Of a DNA stretch of 64,000 nucleotides, positions 21,895 to 34,198 are shown in pieces. This DNA is from Dendrobium chrysotoxum (lineage: Eukaryota > Streptophyta > Magnoliopsida > Asparagales > Orchidaceae). Under the pieces are notes generated by a model. The model made no database searches. It saw only the letters and a list, made by a program, of their open reading frames with translations, and had not been told where the DNA came from. Made by a program: the position numbers and the translations under genes. Each line of letters opens with the position of its first letter. The stretch's first letter is position 1. The stretch lies in assembly GCA_019925795.1 (NCBI GenBank), contig CM034312.1:24641914-24705913 (forward strand), written 5' to 3'.

Positions 21895-22690
21895 ATGATA
21901 CTATGATTTGTCACATATAGATAACACATTACCCTAATGCAGTGATATTTGACTTTGCATTTTTATGTCAGTTAGGATTTTGGTTCTTTGCCGTATGATC
22001 ATCAGAAGTTTTTGTTAGCAAAATGTTGAATGTTGGATGTTGAATGTAAGGTTCAAATCATATCTCATTGAATAAACTCTTTGGGTGTGTATAGAAAACT
22101 ATAGGATCTTGATAAAGTACAAAGTACTTAGTTTATCTCCAAAATTAAAAAAAAAATTTGTAGGCTTATAAAAAAAGAGAAAATGGGGGGTACAAAAGAA
22201 CTGAACCATGCTAATTTTCAACCTTTTTTAGAACTTTATAATGTTTATTATTTTTAATTTGATTTATTTTATTAGATTCAATTATATCTTTTTTAGATAG
22301 TATTTATTTTCATTAGAAATAAATGGGGACTTTGATTTGTAATTGATCATTGATTGATTCATGATGAATAAAATCTTAAATATTTTTTATGAGGTCAATT
22401 AAGTGCTATAAAGAACAGAATTGTATCTGTTAATTACTCATTAATTTTATACATGACCCTGAAGATGTTGGGTAGTCTTATAAGTCGTTCGCACCTTTTA
22501 AAAAATTATTATGTGGCTTTCTCTCTATTATAGAATATCTATTATTCTATTGGCATTCTTATGAAAATTGTTAAGAAATAGGCAAAACTTATGCAAACAT
22601 ATAGATTAGAAAAATAATATATAATAATACTAGAAAGGAAAACTAGCATTTAAAAATACACAAATATTTTATGTAAGTTTGTCAATTTGC
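21895..22690. other. no gene recognised
   Basis: A/T-rich sequence with no supported feature. Confidence 0.4.
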
Positions 22691-23560
22691 ATTTGTTTTA
22701 AATTTTACTATGATTTAAGTATGGAGAAAATAAAATCTAATTTATTTTGTATAATATAAGAAGCCCCTCTTTATTTAAAAATTGAGGATAACCAAAAAAT
22801 AATAATAATAATTCAAAGTGCTCTTAATTGAAATAAGTAAAGATATTAGATAAATTCAAACAATCCTTATTTTATATTCAATTGTGTTTTCCACACATCT
22901 TTATGTACTTGGAGTTAGAGGTAGCTTGATTTTAGAATCAGCTTAGTGAAGATGCTTCATTTGGTTCAACAAATTAGCCACTTTAGGAGGTGGATACTAA
23001 TTATTACTATGATTTTATTCTGTGCTTGATAATCTATACATATTTGCCAATCCCGTCCTCCTTTGACAACATCATAATAAACGATCCACTTGGTGAGTTT
23101 TCTGACTTAGTGGTTCATTGATCTAGCTACTCAACCACTTAATTCTTTTTTTATTCATTCTCTACTATTGAGTTATATAATATATCCCTATATTAGGAAG
23201 TGTGTAGTCTTAGAAGTGGTTAATCTCTTGCTTAACAACTCATTGAGGAGACAACCATCATGGATTTAAAAGACTTGATCTTGTTCCTTGAGAACCAAGG
23301 TTAATGCTTTTCTTTCTCCTTTTCTTAATTCTTCTTGGAAAATTCAAGTGCATTTTTTGTTAAGCTTACATGAAATGCTAAAACATGTTTATCATTCTCT
23401 TTATCTATCGAGTCACCAAATTCTAAGGTCAATAACCTTTACTTTTTTATATTGTACCTCTTGCCATCCTTTGAGAGCTTATACTATTGTGCCCTTTAAT
23501 AGAAAATAATATTTTAGTCACACAAATATGATCTTTCGAAGATGATCAGAGAAATATTGA
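22690..23560 (-). pseudogene. decayed Ty3/gypsy reverse transcriptase remnant
   Basis: Minus-strand translation (with stops) gives LNELLSKRL and KKELSG upstream (23130-23250), then VVKGGRDWQICIDYQAQNK (about 23010-23080), the counterpart of the KKDG-W-CIDYRALNK block. It continues with IFTKLILKSSYL, HKDVWKTQLNIK and GLFEFI (about 22830-22965), the counterpart of the KLDLKSGYHQ...WKTAF...GL(Y/F)EWLVMPFGL block. This is gypsy RT of a non-chromovirus flavour. In the block-A counterpart the catalytic aspartate is replaced (KLILKS). It is heavily decayed; flanking sequence to 26.6 kb may belong to the same element. Confidence 0.65.
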
Positions 23561-26500
23561 GAGGTACCCTTCACACCTGACCTCTTAAATGTACTCCAAG
23601 TAATGACAATGTGATTGTGATATTATTGATCAATCCACATTTTGAGTCCTTATGAATCCATCTGGAAGGGTAATAATGAGGGAACGAAGTTATCTTAATG
23701 TCAACCTTTTAACTAAACTCATTGAGATCTATTTCTTTTGACTCCCTAACTTGAAGATAGTTTTGATTACTCTTTTTCCTTCATATTAATCCACAGGGTG
23801 AATTCATTAAGGTTTAGTGTCATAAAATATTGTATAATAGTAATTAAGTTAATGAAATTAACATTTAATCCTTATTAATTGCATAGCCATTTTCTCCCTA
23901 TTCATATCTGTTTTGAGCTTCCAAAAGAAGATATTTTGATGAAGTTATTAGTACTTTACTCTATCATGCCCCAAAATCAAGAAATAATCATAGTAGAACT
24001 TAATTTTAGAAGAAAAAGTTGTTATAAAATCAACTTTATCAAAACTTTTAATTCCACCTATTTTTCTTGACAACCTTTGATTTCTTTCATTCTAATCATT
24101 ATATGGATTATTGTCTCAATTTTTGTTCCTTTTATAAAGGCGATAAAAAATATATTTTAGTAACCGTGATCTTTAACATAGTAGAGAAGAAGTTCATGGG
24201 AGATGCTATAATGTGACCTGATCATGTACTTTATTAGCACATAGATGCCTTCTAGAGATATGCTAATCTTTAGAGACTGTCTATAAATCATTATTGTATA
24301 TTATTGTTGATTTAATATTGGTGGAGGTCCGGTAGAGATTAGCCTGTTGGTGGTGGAAAAAAGAGTTTAAAGGCTTCAAAGGATGTTACTTATTGGCTCT
24401 AAAATAGGATTTGGATGGATGGATCTAGTTTAAATAGCAAGTTTGGGGTCAAAAATGAAGCTTTCACTTATCTTATTTTTGTAAATTTAAAGAAAATAGT
24501 AATTCTTGGACCTTTTGGTTGTCACCTGTCTTCAATACATGAACTAGGGTTCTTTCAAACTTAGTGCTCTTATACCAAACTTGCTTCAAAACATTCACAA
24601 GACATTAGAAGAGATTCAACTATTATGTTGAGTAGGTAAGGCAAAAGGGCAATCAAGATTTTTCTTTTTCAGATTAAGAAACTAATATTTAATTAATAGA
24701 GGAACTATGTAAATACCCAATAAAAGGATAAAATGAGTCTTCCTCAAATTCCCTACCCTCAGCAGCTCTCTAATTCCTAGGAATCTCTCTCTGAAATTAA
24801 GATATCACTCCTCTTTTGGCCCATACCCTTCATAACTAATGATTCAATGATCATACCCTTCTTTCCGTATTTCTCTCTCTTATACCATTATTTTATATAA
24901 GCATTGAATTCCATTTATATTAAAGAGCGCAAGTTATAATGATGTGGTGTTGAATTATATGCCAAATTTATTGCAAATACATAATGGACTAAACTTTTGG
25001 AAGCTGTGAGAAAATAGTGTTTGCTTTGGATAGTTGGGGCTAGGATGACATTCTGACTACTTAACAATAAACTTCTAAGTCTTGAAGTTACCAATTCTCT
25101 GTTTAGTGACTTTTAAAGACATTTTCTTGGATTCTCTTGACCTCACCAATTCTTCTATTATTTGGTAGAAATCTCTCATTAACAAACAAGCCTTCTCAGA
25201 ATTTCTCTCAACAAAATTACAAACCTTTTAAAATTTCTCTCCACAACTTTTTAATTCTCTTGTCTTATCACCCACATGATTGCTCATCCAGTTAATCGAT
25301 CTCATGATCATCTAAGCTTCCAAATCATTGCATGTTCATTTAAATATTTTCCTTGTGTAATTTTCTATAGATCATGAATGCTTTTTCCAAAGATTTCACT
25401 TCGTCCTCCTTGGCCTCAATCAAAATCTTCAAAAAGTTGTTCTTTGATGGCCATATGAATGGAAGTAGCATAAATTAGCTAGTTTAGCCTAGAAAAGATC
25501 AAATTTTCATAGGCCAATCAAAAGGATTTGAATTATTCAACAATGGAGTTAAACCACACAAATTTATATTTTAGAATTATATTTAATTATGACTAAATTA
25601 TTATTATTTTATTAGATCCAATTATCTTCTTTCAGATGATATTATGTTTTTGCTAGGATTGAATAGGAAAAATTTTTCTTCCAAACAATTGGCTTTTTTT
25701 TCTTACACTATTTTCTATAAATAACGACATGTGGCTTATAATTGTTTATTAATAGATTTATGGTGAATGAAATTTGATTATATGTGAGGCTAATTGAGTA
25801 TTTTAAATGTCCAAATTATTTGCATGAATCACTCCAAGTTGTTTATATGAAATTCTTTCGCTCTCCTTCACTATTAGATCTAGTTGGCATAATCTCAATA
25901 TAAGGATGAATTTCTATGTGCTTAGGTAAACAAGAAAGATTGGGTCAAGAAAGGATCATGTAGATTGGTCTAAACTAAATTTGACACTTGATTGGGTCTT
26001 CTTCTTATGCACGGGCACGTCCCAATGCTCTTTTAAGAATAATGGGAATAGTTGGATGATGATAGAATTGCATGATTTTCTCCTCAAGGATGTAGTTGAT
26101 TCTAGAAAATTATTTGCTAGTTATAATCATTATTAACTAATCAATTAGTATTTCTTGACAAAAATGTTAAAATGTTATCGCCCTTACCTTTTTGGAAATC
26201 CTTCTTTTCCTTGAGGCTCATTATAGTACCAACATGGTCTTAAGATGTTGGGGAAGTCTAGTGAATCTACTATTATAGTGAAGGCCCCGACCTATCGTTG
26301 CCAAAAATTATTGTGTCTTTCACACATCTTTGAATATTCATCAACTTAGTGAAGCGCTTATGAAAACTTCCTATGAACAACCTCATCACTTGTCATCAAT
26401 ACATTGTTGAAGATCGGAGCCTTGTAATTGCCAAGCATAGGCTTTGTGATCACCTACAGGGGTATGGATATTGCCACATAACTCATAAAATAAATTTCAG

Positions 26501-27320
26501 TAATTTGAGTTGATTGAATTTTGTTTAGCCAGACCAGCTTGTTGATGTTCGATCTCAAATTGATCTTGACCTTTAAATCTACACTTTAGAGTTCATGCAT
26601 TTCCCAATACATCTTGTCATAAATCTCATGTCCCAAATTACAATTCACTTCGATTAATTTTTAATGGAGGGCAAATTGAACCAATCAATTTTCAAGATAT
26701 CATGCTCCTTTGTTTTCAATGCAAAAGAGGGCTCCTTAGATTTCCAATGAAAAGTGCTGGAATCACCAGGTGTTGTGCGGATCATAAGTAGGTGTTGTGT
26801 GGGGTGCGAATATGCGGTTGGTCCAAGGGCACGGAGGTGGGCCATTTCTTGAACGTGTGATTTTGCGCTGGTCAAAGTACAGAGACAAGTTGCGGGAGAG
26901 TGGGAGACAGACTCACGGGATCGATCGGAAGCAGTGTTGGAGCTAGGATGTCTTAGTAGGCGTTGGTTTCAAGCAAACAAGTGGAGGAAGAAGAAGCAAC
27001 TGGTTGGGATGGCTTTTATTGGAGAACAATAGGTGGAGGAGAAGCATATGACCGTCTGGTGGAGGTTTTTCCTTTGTTATATATTGTAAAATTGAACCAA
27101 GGTGGAGATTGTTAGTATCTTGTCCAGTTTTAAGTTAGTTGTTTTACAAGACACCATTACAAGTGTTAAGTTGTTTGTCTTTATATATTTCATTTTTCTA
27201 GTTTGTAAGTAGGGAATTAAATAAAATTTAGAGTTCTGTTTTTCCCCTTCCAAGAAAATCTTGTGAGCTGTCTCCTCTTCCTCTCCTCTACATTCAAGAA
27301 TCAGATTCCTTCAAGAATTC
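23561..27320. other. probable decayed gypsy flank, no gene recognised
   Basis: Long A/T-rich sequence with only short frames (for example 23879-24070 plus, 26654-26875 minus). Orientation and position suggest it is the 5' part of the minus-strand gypsy remnant, but I could not identify gag, a primer site or LTRs. Nothing else is supported. Confidence 0.3.

Positions 27321-27325
<5 letters not shown>

Positions 27326-27403
<78 letters not shown>
27326..27403. repeat. (AT)n followed by (AG)n microsatellite
   Basis: About 40 bp of AT repeats run directly into about 38 bp of AG repeats. Confidence 0.97.
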
Positions 27404-27405
<2 letters not shown>

Positions 27406-27446
27406 CAGTATTTACTCATTTTGTTCAGTTTGTACTATCCATTCTT

Positions 27447-27623
27447 GAAAAAAGAACTCAAATTATGGGAGAGTACAAACTCGTATACACCCTACTTCGA
27501 GCTAAGAAAAAAGAACTCAAATTATGGGAGAGTACAAACTCGTATACACCCTACTTCGAGCTATGAAAAAAGAACTCAAATTATGGGAGAGTACAAACTC
27601 GTATACACCCTACTTCGAGCTAG
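27447..27623. repeat. three perfect or near-perfect 59-bp tandem repeats
   Basis: Units start at 27447, 27506 and 27565 with GAAAAAAGAACTCAAATTAT and end CTACTTCGAGCTA plus one variable base. They are almost identical, so the expansion is recent. The 59-bp period is not a multiple of three; the 89-codon frame through it changes register at each unit and is not evidence of a gene. Confidence 0.95.
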
Positions 27624-27731
27624 GGTAGTAATAGGGTCATACATCACCCCTTATTTGGTTCATTATGCCTTTTTACGAGCTCAGAAATAATTAAGCGTCA
27701 GAGGTTCATTTTTTTTTGGGGGGGGGGGTTC

Positions 27732-27900
27732 AGAGGTTCATTTCGAAAGCATTAACCCTTAGTAATACTGAAAGTACTGTGTGATGTATTTACAAGCATC
27801 AGAGGTTCATTTCGTTATATGTATTTACAAGCTCGATAATAACTAAGCGTCTGAGATTCATTTCGAAAGCTTTAATCCTTAGTAATACTGAAAGTACTGT
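27732..27900. repeat. direct duplication of about 50 bp
   Basis: CAGAGGTTCATTTCGAAAGC and the following CTTAGTAATACTGAAAGTAC with GT occur at 27732-27781 and, with few changes, at 27851-27900. A third partial copy (TCAGAGGTTCATTTCG) lies near 27798. A G-run (GGGGGGGGGGG) lies just before the first copy. Confidence 0.8.
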
Positions 27901-29080
27901 AATCATTGAGTTAGGCTAAATTGTCATTTTTTAAACAACAACGCGTTGGTGGAGAAAAATCACCTACCAAATCACTTTGATAAAAGCTTGACTTTGAGGG
28001 AATGCAACCATATAAATGGATGGAATCCACACACAGATATCTTTAACAGGTGCACAATAAATGAGTTGAGAGCTATGTTTTGGAACTTGCACCACTCATC
28101 TTTCATGGTTGGAGAAATTCTTTCCAGCTTCAGAGTCTCTGCCTTTTCTTACAAAGCTCTCCTCATTGAACCAAAGAAGGCAAAGATCCTCGTTTTAGCA
28201 ATAGGGCTACTTAAAGGAGTTGGCTGTGAACATAGCAGCAGAAGGAAGGGGTATTAAATCCAAAGAAGTGGTGCTTTGCAGTGGAGAGAGAAAAGAGGTC
28301 TCATTAAGAAGTGGTCCTTGCATGACAAGATGACAATGAGGCTAATAAAGAATGAGTGAAGTTAGGTCAAAGTAAACGAGAGAAGTTAAAATCTCTCTCT
28401 CTCTCTCTCTCTCTCTTAATTTTCAGAAAGAGAGAGAAAAGAAATGGTCTGTCCACCGGCAAGAGAATGCATATGTATATTCTCCTCTTAGTTCCATTAA
28501 GCAGTGGTCTTATTTCAACCTCCACGAAATTAATATATAATCAACAATTTTTATGCCAAATGAAACTTTACATATGAAAGGTGGCGAGTCATTATCATAT
28601 TTATTTCATGCTATACAGCTAAGAGGTAATGTTGAAGAATTGTTGAGCTTAACTATCCGAAAGAACAAATTTATATTTTGTGTTTGTATCTACAACTTTA
28701 TACAGACTTTAAACTAAAACCATTTGATTGTGATCGATAATAAATATTTGTGTTTAACTTTTCCTTGAGTGGTATGATAGTATGTATAGTTCTCTTTAAA
28801 TTTTGCATGTATTTTATTAATAAAATTTGTATAATATATGCTAAATATTATTGACAACCCTCACGTCATTTCATACCATTCGAAAGTTTTTGTACTTTAA
28901 CAATTTTTTTTTTCATGCAATTGAAACTACTCATTAAAAAAATTTGATTTATTTCATTAATTATATAAAGATCTCGAGAGATTTAAATCTTTCATGCCGC
29001 TTATCTAGCATTCAAAGATCATAATGCAAAAACTAAAAAGTCCATCATGCAAAAAAAAATATTTTCTCTTTGAAGTGTGA
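27901..29080. other. no gene recognised; (CT)n at 28391-28416
   Basis: A 103-codon frame at 27946-28257 (plus) is open but matches nothing I know. The rest is A/T-rich with a short CT microsatellite at 28391-28416. Confidence 0.35.
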
Positions 29081-29140
29081 AACATATATATATATATATT
29101 TTTGGTGGAAAGCCCGACGGTGGGGCCCTACGTGTTAATA

Positions 29141-30115
29141 TCAAAAATCGGTTACAAGGTCCTTAGAAGGATCCTCCAGCTCGAAACTAATGCTCGAAAG
29201 AGCTACAATAACAAAAGAAAAAAAACCTAAGAGCCGGAGGTTCCTTATACTAATCAATACAAAACAACCTAAATACATTCTAGGGCTGCAAGAAGTCAGC
29301 ACCCAAAAAAGGAAGAAAAAGATGATAGTAATAAACTCATTCTTCCTGCAAAAAATGTCACCCCAAAATTCGAGTCTCCAGCTCTGCATAAAAAATACAC
29401 TAGAGAAACAACAGCTACTAATATAATAATAGTTAGCTAATAGACAAAATTGGGTGTAAATCAAGCCATTATAACCAAGATAGTAAGGACATTTATAAAC
29501 AGAAAGAGAGTAACAAAAACCATACCCATATCCAGTTCGGCCACCAGTGAATCGAATAAGGCACCGGAGAATATACAAGCATAAAATACGCTTCGCCCCA
29601 ACATAACTCAGCCAAATAACAAGGGATAGCCTAACAAGAGTCATATTTTCCACAGTTGCCATAATCGCCTCCTTAAACAACGTCAGCCAAACCGCATAAA
29701 TGAGCTCATCCCATAACATACTCTCTAGAATAGCATCACCCAACGTAATGAAAAGAGCCACCCAAGAAAAAACACAATATGCATTGTAGGTACCCAGAAC
29801 GGCAAACAAACCAACACCCAGCTTCCCAACATAAATCAGACAGAAAACAGGGTCCAAAATATGCATTGTAGCCATAAGAACCTCCTTACTCAACGTCAGC
29901 CCAGCCGCATAAGTAAGCCCCTCCATACTCCAAATCACATTCTCCATTAAAGCATCCCCCACCGTAATGATCATGACAACCCCAGAAAAGGCATCATTAA
30001 CCGAATTGGACAAAGTATTAACAGCAGGCAAATGCAGGAAATAACCCAGAAAATCTGAAGCCAAATCAACACCCAAACAACCACCCAAATAGCCACTCAG
30101 AACAAGCATAAACAT
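29141..30115 (-). CDS. hydrophobic third ORF in LINE 3' region, function unknown
   Basis: A 324-codon frame starts 35 bp after the ORF2 stop and stays open through an A/T-rich region, where stop codons are otherwise frequent. The product would be strongly hydrophobic: likely membrane-compatible segments lie near residues 1-30, 44-62, 88-125, 160-185, 215-245, 262-275 and 283-308. Residues about 44-103 (SGVVMIITVGDALMENVIW...) and 117-176 (SWVALFITLGDAILESMLW...) are a diverged internal duplication of about 73 residues. I recognise no family. It could be a real accessory protein, or a 3' UTR that is open by chance and enlarged by a duplication of about 217 bp. A third ORF is not a standard part of the plant L1 LINEs I know. 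Confidence 0.4.
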   Translation of the reverse strand: MFMLVLSGYLGGCLGVDLASDFLGYFLHLPAVNTLSNSVNDAFSGVVMIITVGDALMENVIWSMEGLTYAAGLTLSKEVLMATMHILDPVFCLIYVGKLGVGLFAVLGTYNAYCVFSWVALFITLGDAILESMLWDELIYAVWLTLFKEAIMATVENMTLVRLSLVIWLSYVGAKRILCLYILRCLIRFTGGRTGYGYGFCYSLSVYKCPYYLGYNGLIYTQFCLLANYYYISSCCFSSVFFMQSWRLEFWGDIFCRKNEFITIIFFFLFWVLTSCSPRMYLGCFVLISIRNLRLLGFFSFVIVALSSISFELEDPSKDLVTDF

Positions 30116-30149
30116 CTACCAATAACACCAGCAATCCAAACACAGGCAC

Positions 30150-33100
30150 TCAGCTATTACGGAAGTACGGCAGCCCAGCTTTGTCTAAATTAACCAAACC
30201 TATCAGCATATAAGGTAAATCGTTATTATGAAAATCCTTCCACATCTCAAGAAGACAACCAAGCTTGGCAAGGTAATCAGCACAGGAGTTGCCTTCCCTT
30301 AATATGTGCGACATATTGTAGTTGATATTAGCAAGAGCAAGCTTAATTTTTCTAATAGTATAGAAGTTCTGCGGATGACCCTCCACCACATTGTCCACTA
30401 TATGAATTAAAAGCAAGGCATCCACCTCAATCCAAACATGTTGAAAACCCAAAATCAAACATTTATCAAGGCCATAAGCTAGACCAGTCAGCTCAGCAGT
30501 AATGGCATTAGTGCGGTGAACAGGCCCAGCATAAGCAGCTAAAACCCTTCCCAAAGAATCACGGATAATACCCCCCGCCCCAGCATAGTTAGGATTCAAA
30601 GCTCCGTCAGAATTAAGTTTCACAAATGGAAAAGAGGGCTTAATCCATTTAACAATCCTCCCCATAATATCCGGCCTACCAGATGCTAAATTAATACCAA
30701 TGTCAAAAGCCAGAGTATGACACCCATTAAAGTTTTTCCCAGTAATAGCATTAACAGCAGAAAACTGGATAAGTTTGTTCTTCACATTAGAAATCACTTG
30801 GTTGGCATCCATTTTGATGTTATTATGTTTAGAATCATTCCGGGCTTTCCACAAATACCACATAATAATGATAGGCAGTAAATTGTATATGTGGCCTTTC
30901 TTAGTATTCATCCAGCAATTCAACAATGTCATGATATTAAAATTAGAATGAAAAACCCCTTTGCCGGCCACCCCATAAAAATACTTCCAAACACTGAAAG
31001 CAATGTCACCATTTATAAGAACATGTTTTAAATTCTCAAGACTCTCACAGCATTGGCATTTTGACGTAATATAAAAACCTTTTTTGCAAAGTAAATCATC
31101 CACAAGAATAAAACCTTTCAAACTTCTCCAAACAAAAATAGAATAAGATAAAGGGATATTATTGTGCCATAAACTTTTAAAAATGTGAGAACTATCAAGT
31201 TTAACTCTAAAAGTATTCCAAGCATCCTTTAAATTAAACTTACCAGAAGAAGAAGCATTAAACATGATGGTATCCTGATGGCTCAGTTGAATAGGGATAG
31301 ACCTAATAAAATTAACAATAACATGAGGCAAAATAGCCATGAGGGAAGGGATATCCCAAGAACCATTAATAATAAAATTCTTAACCTTAGTATTATCAAT
31401 AGTATGCGAGTGTAACCAGTTATCAATGGACTTAGGACCTAACCAATTGTCTTGCCAAAAAAAAATATTTCCCATACCCAAGCCCCATTGGACACAAAGC
31501 TCCGCTTCCCATTTAATATTGCTAAGCCGTTTCCAAACAGAAGAATCAGTAACTTTAAAATGGCTTATCAAAGGATGGATGTTGTTACAGTACTTAGCAT
31601 GCATAAATTTAGCCCATAAACTTTTATTAGATCTAAAGGAAAACCACAGTTTGTAAGAAAAAGCCTTAGCAGTATCAGAAATGTTCTTGCAACCTAACCC
31701 ACCTTCATCTAAATTCCCACAGATATTCTTCCAGGAAGCCCAGTAGATACAACCATTATTCCTATCCCCCCAAAAGAATTTATTAAACAATCTTTCAAGT
31801 CTAAGGCAAATAGTCATAGTAGGATTTATAGTATGCAGCAAAAAAATAGGGATAGAGTTTAATACACTTTTGATAAGGACAAGTCTACCCCCAAAAGAAA
31901 GAAAGTTAGAAGACCAGTTAAAAAGTTTCTTTTGGATATTAGTGAAAATATCTTCAAAAAGATGACTTTTTTTCCTACCTTTAAATATGGGAGTACCTAA
32001 GTACTTAATGGGTAAATGCCTAAGGTTGAAACCACAAGTTCTTTGAATAGCATTAATTCTAGTACGATTCATGTTTTTAGTAACAATAAAGCTACTTTTG
32101 TCATTATTAATGGCTAACGCACTCATATTTTGAAACAAAGAAAGAAAATGGAATAAGGTTTTGATGTTATTGATAGCACCATTAGAAAAAATGATAAAGT
32201 CGTCAGCAAAACTAAGATGAGTAATAGGACAACCACGAATAGTGTGAAAAAACAGTTTAGGGTATCTTAAATATAATTCTTCTAAACCCCTAGAAAGGTA
32301 TTCCATCGCAATAATAAACAAAGCAGGAGACAAGGGGTCACCTTGCCTAAGGCCTTGAGAAGATTTAAAAAAACCCTGATTCCTCCCATTAATGATAATA
32401 GAGAAATGACAATTCTCAATACTATTCTTGATAAGTAAAATAAAAGAGTCATTGAAGCCAAACAGGGATAAGACATTGTAAAGAAAATTCCAGTTAAGAT
32501 TGTCATAAGCTTTAGTGATGTGTAATTTAAAAATAATGTTGCCCCCTTTAACTTTAGCATTAATATCATGGGTAATTTCTTGAGCAAGAAGAACATTATC
32601 AAAAATACTTCTACCTTTAACAAAGCCAGTTTGATTCTGAGAAATGATTCTAGGTAAAATATTAACCAATCTATTAGAAATGATTTTAGAGTTAAGTTTG
32701 TTAAAGAAAGAGCAAAGGCTAATAGGTCTGAAATCATTCCAATTATTGATGACATCTTTTTTAGGAATGAGAATAATGTTAGTAGATGAAAAGAACTTCG
32801 GGTAGGTTTTACCATTAAAAAATTCTTTAACCGCTTCCACAACATCCAATTTGACAATATTCCAAGTATTTTGGAAGAATTTCGTCGTGAAACTATCAGG
32901 ACCAGCTACAGAATCTCCATTCATATCCTTAATGATGTTCCAAATTTCAGATTCAGAAGGAGACTCAGTGAAATGATTCTATTGAGGGATAATAAAGGGA
33001 TTAATAATGGGAATACAATTAAACTTATTATTAAAGATTCTATTGAAATGATCAATCCCAGAATTAATGATACCATCTTCCGACTCATGCAATAATGCCA

Positions 33101-34198
33101 TCAACATCAGAGATTTTGTGGATATGATTTTTAATGTTCTTTTTATTAGCCATATTATGAAAAAATTTAGTATTTTTATCCCCCTCTAAAATAAGTTTGG
33201 CATTAGACTTTTGCCTCCAATAAACTTCTTCTTGTTTTTGTAACTGAAAAAGAGCTTTTTTAGAATCATTGAGGAAAGCAAGATTTTCAGAACTAGAATT
33301 ACCCATATAGACTTGATCCAAATCAAGAACCTTAGTTTCAGCCTCTTTAATATTGGTAAAAAAATTTTTGAATTTATTTTTATTCCACCACCTCAAGGTT
33401 TGCTTAATTCTACTAAGTTTGGACCACAATCTATTCATGCCAGAAATATTATTATCAGGATAAACATCAGCATGCCAATTAGTCTGGACCACATTCATAA
33501 AGTCATCATGTAACATCCACATGTTCTGAAATCTAAAAGCATGGGAACCAAAAGATTTATTAGTATTAATGGTTAAAAGAAGAGGAGCATGATCAGAGTA
33601 GGTTTTACTTAAGTGTTGAACATTGGTTCTATTAAACTCAGCAATCCAATCATTATTAAAGAGAAATCTATCAAGCCTTTGCCACAAATTAGCTCTATTC
33701 CAAGTGAAAGCACCACCAGAAAAGCCAATATCATGCAGATTGCAGTCATGAATCATGGAATTAAAATCATCCATAGCTTTAACATTAGGACTATTACCCC
33801 CAATTCTCTCAGAAGCGTTAGAGATAATATTAAAGTCACCACCCACACACCAAGGACCAGTGGCATTGTTAGCAAAATCAAGAAGCATCTCCCACAGGGG
33901 AAGACGGCTAATTCTAGTGCAGGAAGCATAAACAAAGGAAAAATTGCAATGAATATGAAAGCCACTGATAAAGGAATTAACAATTTGAGGGAAGTCAGAG
34001 ATAATGTTCACAGAAATAGCATTTTTCCACATTATCCAAATTTTATTTGAACAGTTAGCAAAATAATTGGGAAAACCCAAACGATAAGTCAATTAACACC
34101 AACAGGTAAATATCATGAATCCTACAAAGATTTCTAACTCTAATCTTAGAATCTTCCCCCCCAATACCTCTAACATTCCAAAGAAGAGCTTTAACCAT
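30150..34198 (-). pseudogene. LINE ORF2: endonuclease, reverse transcriptase, RNase H
   Basis: It starts at ATG 34198-34196 (MVKALLWNVRGIGG), overlapping the ORF1 stop. Endonuclease: WCVGGDFNIIS and TYSDHAPLLL are present, but a small frame-changing deletion after residue 35 removes the part that normally carries the catalytic glutamate. A frameshift near 33085-33100 and a TAG at 32981-32979 separate it from the RT, which is open for 924 codons (32924-30150). RT: FRPISLCSFFNKLNSK, QTGFVKGRSIFDN, QGLRQGDPLSP and FADD at residues 239-242. Motif A reads FKLHITKAYD, so the catalytic aspartate is His at residue 135 (GAC to CAC at 32522). RNase H near residues 765-890 keeps all four expected acidic positions (NSDGAL, TAELTGL, IEVDAL, SCADYLA). 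Inactive as it stands. Confidence 0.92.

Noticed and set aside
27421..27690. 89-codon frame with repeated KELKLWESTNSYTPYFEL-type peptide
   Set aside because: It is a translation of the 59-bp tandem repeats; the register shifts at each unit, so the protein repeats are not conserved in frame.
31339..31656. Plus-strand frame of 105 codons
   Set aside because: It is antisense to the LINE RT/RNase H ORF, which has clear family motifs.
33613..34050. Plus-strand frame of 145 codons
   Set aside because: It is antisense to the LINE endonuclease domain.
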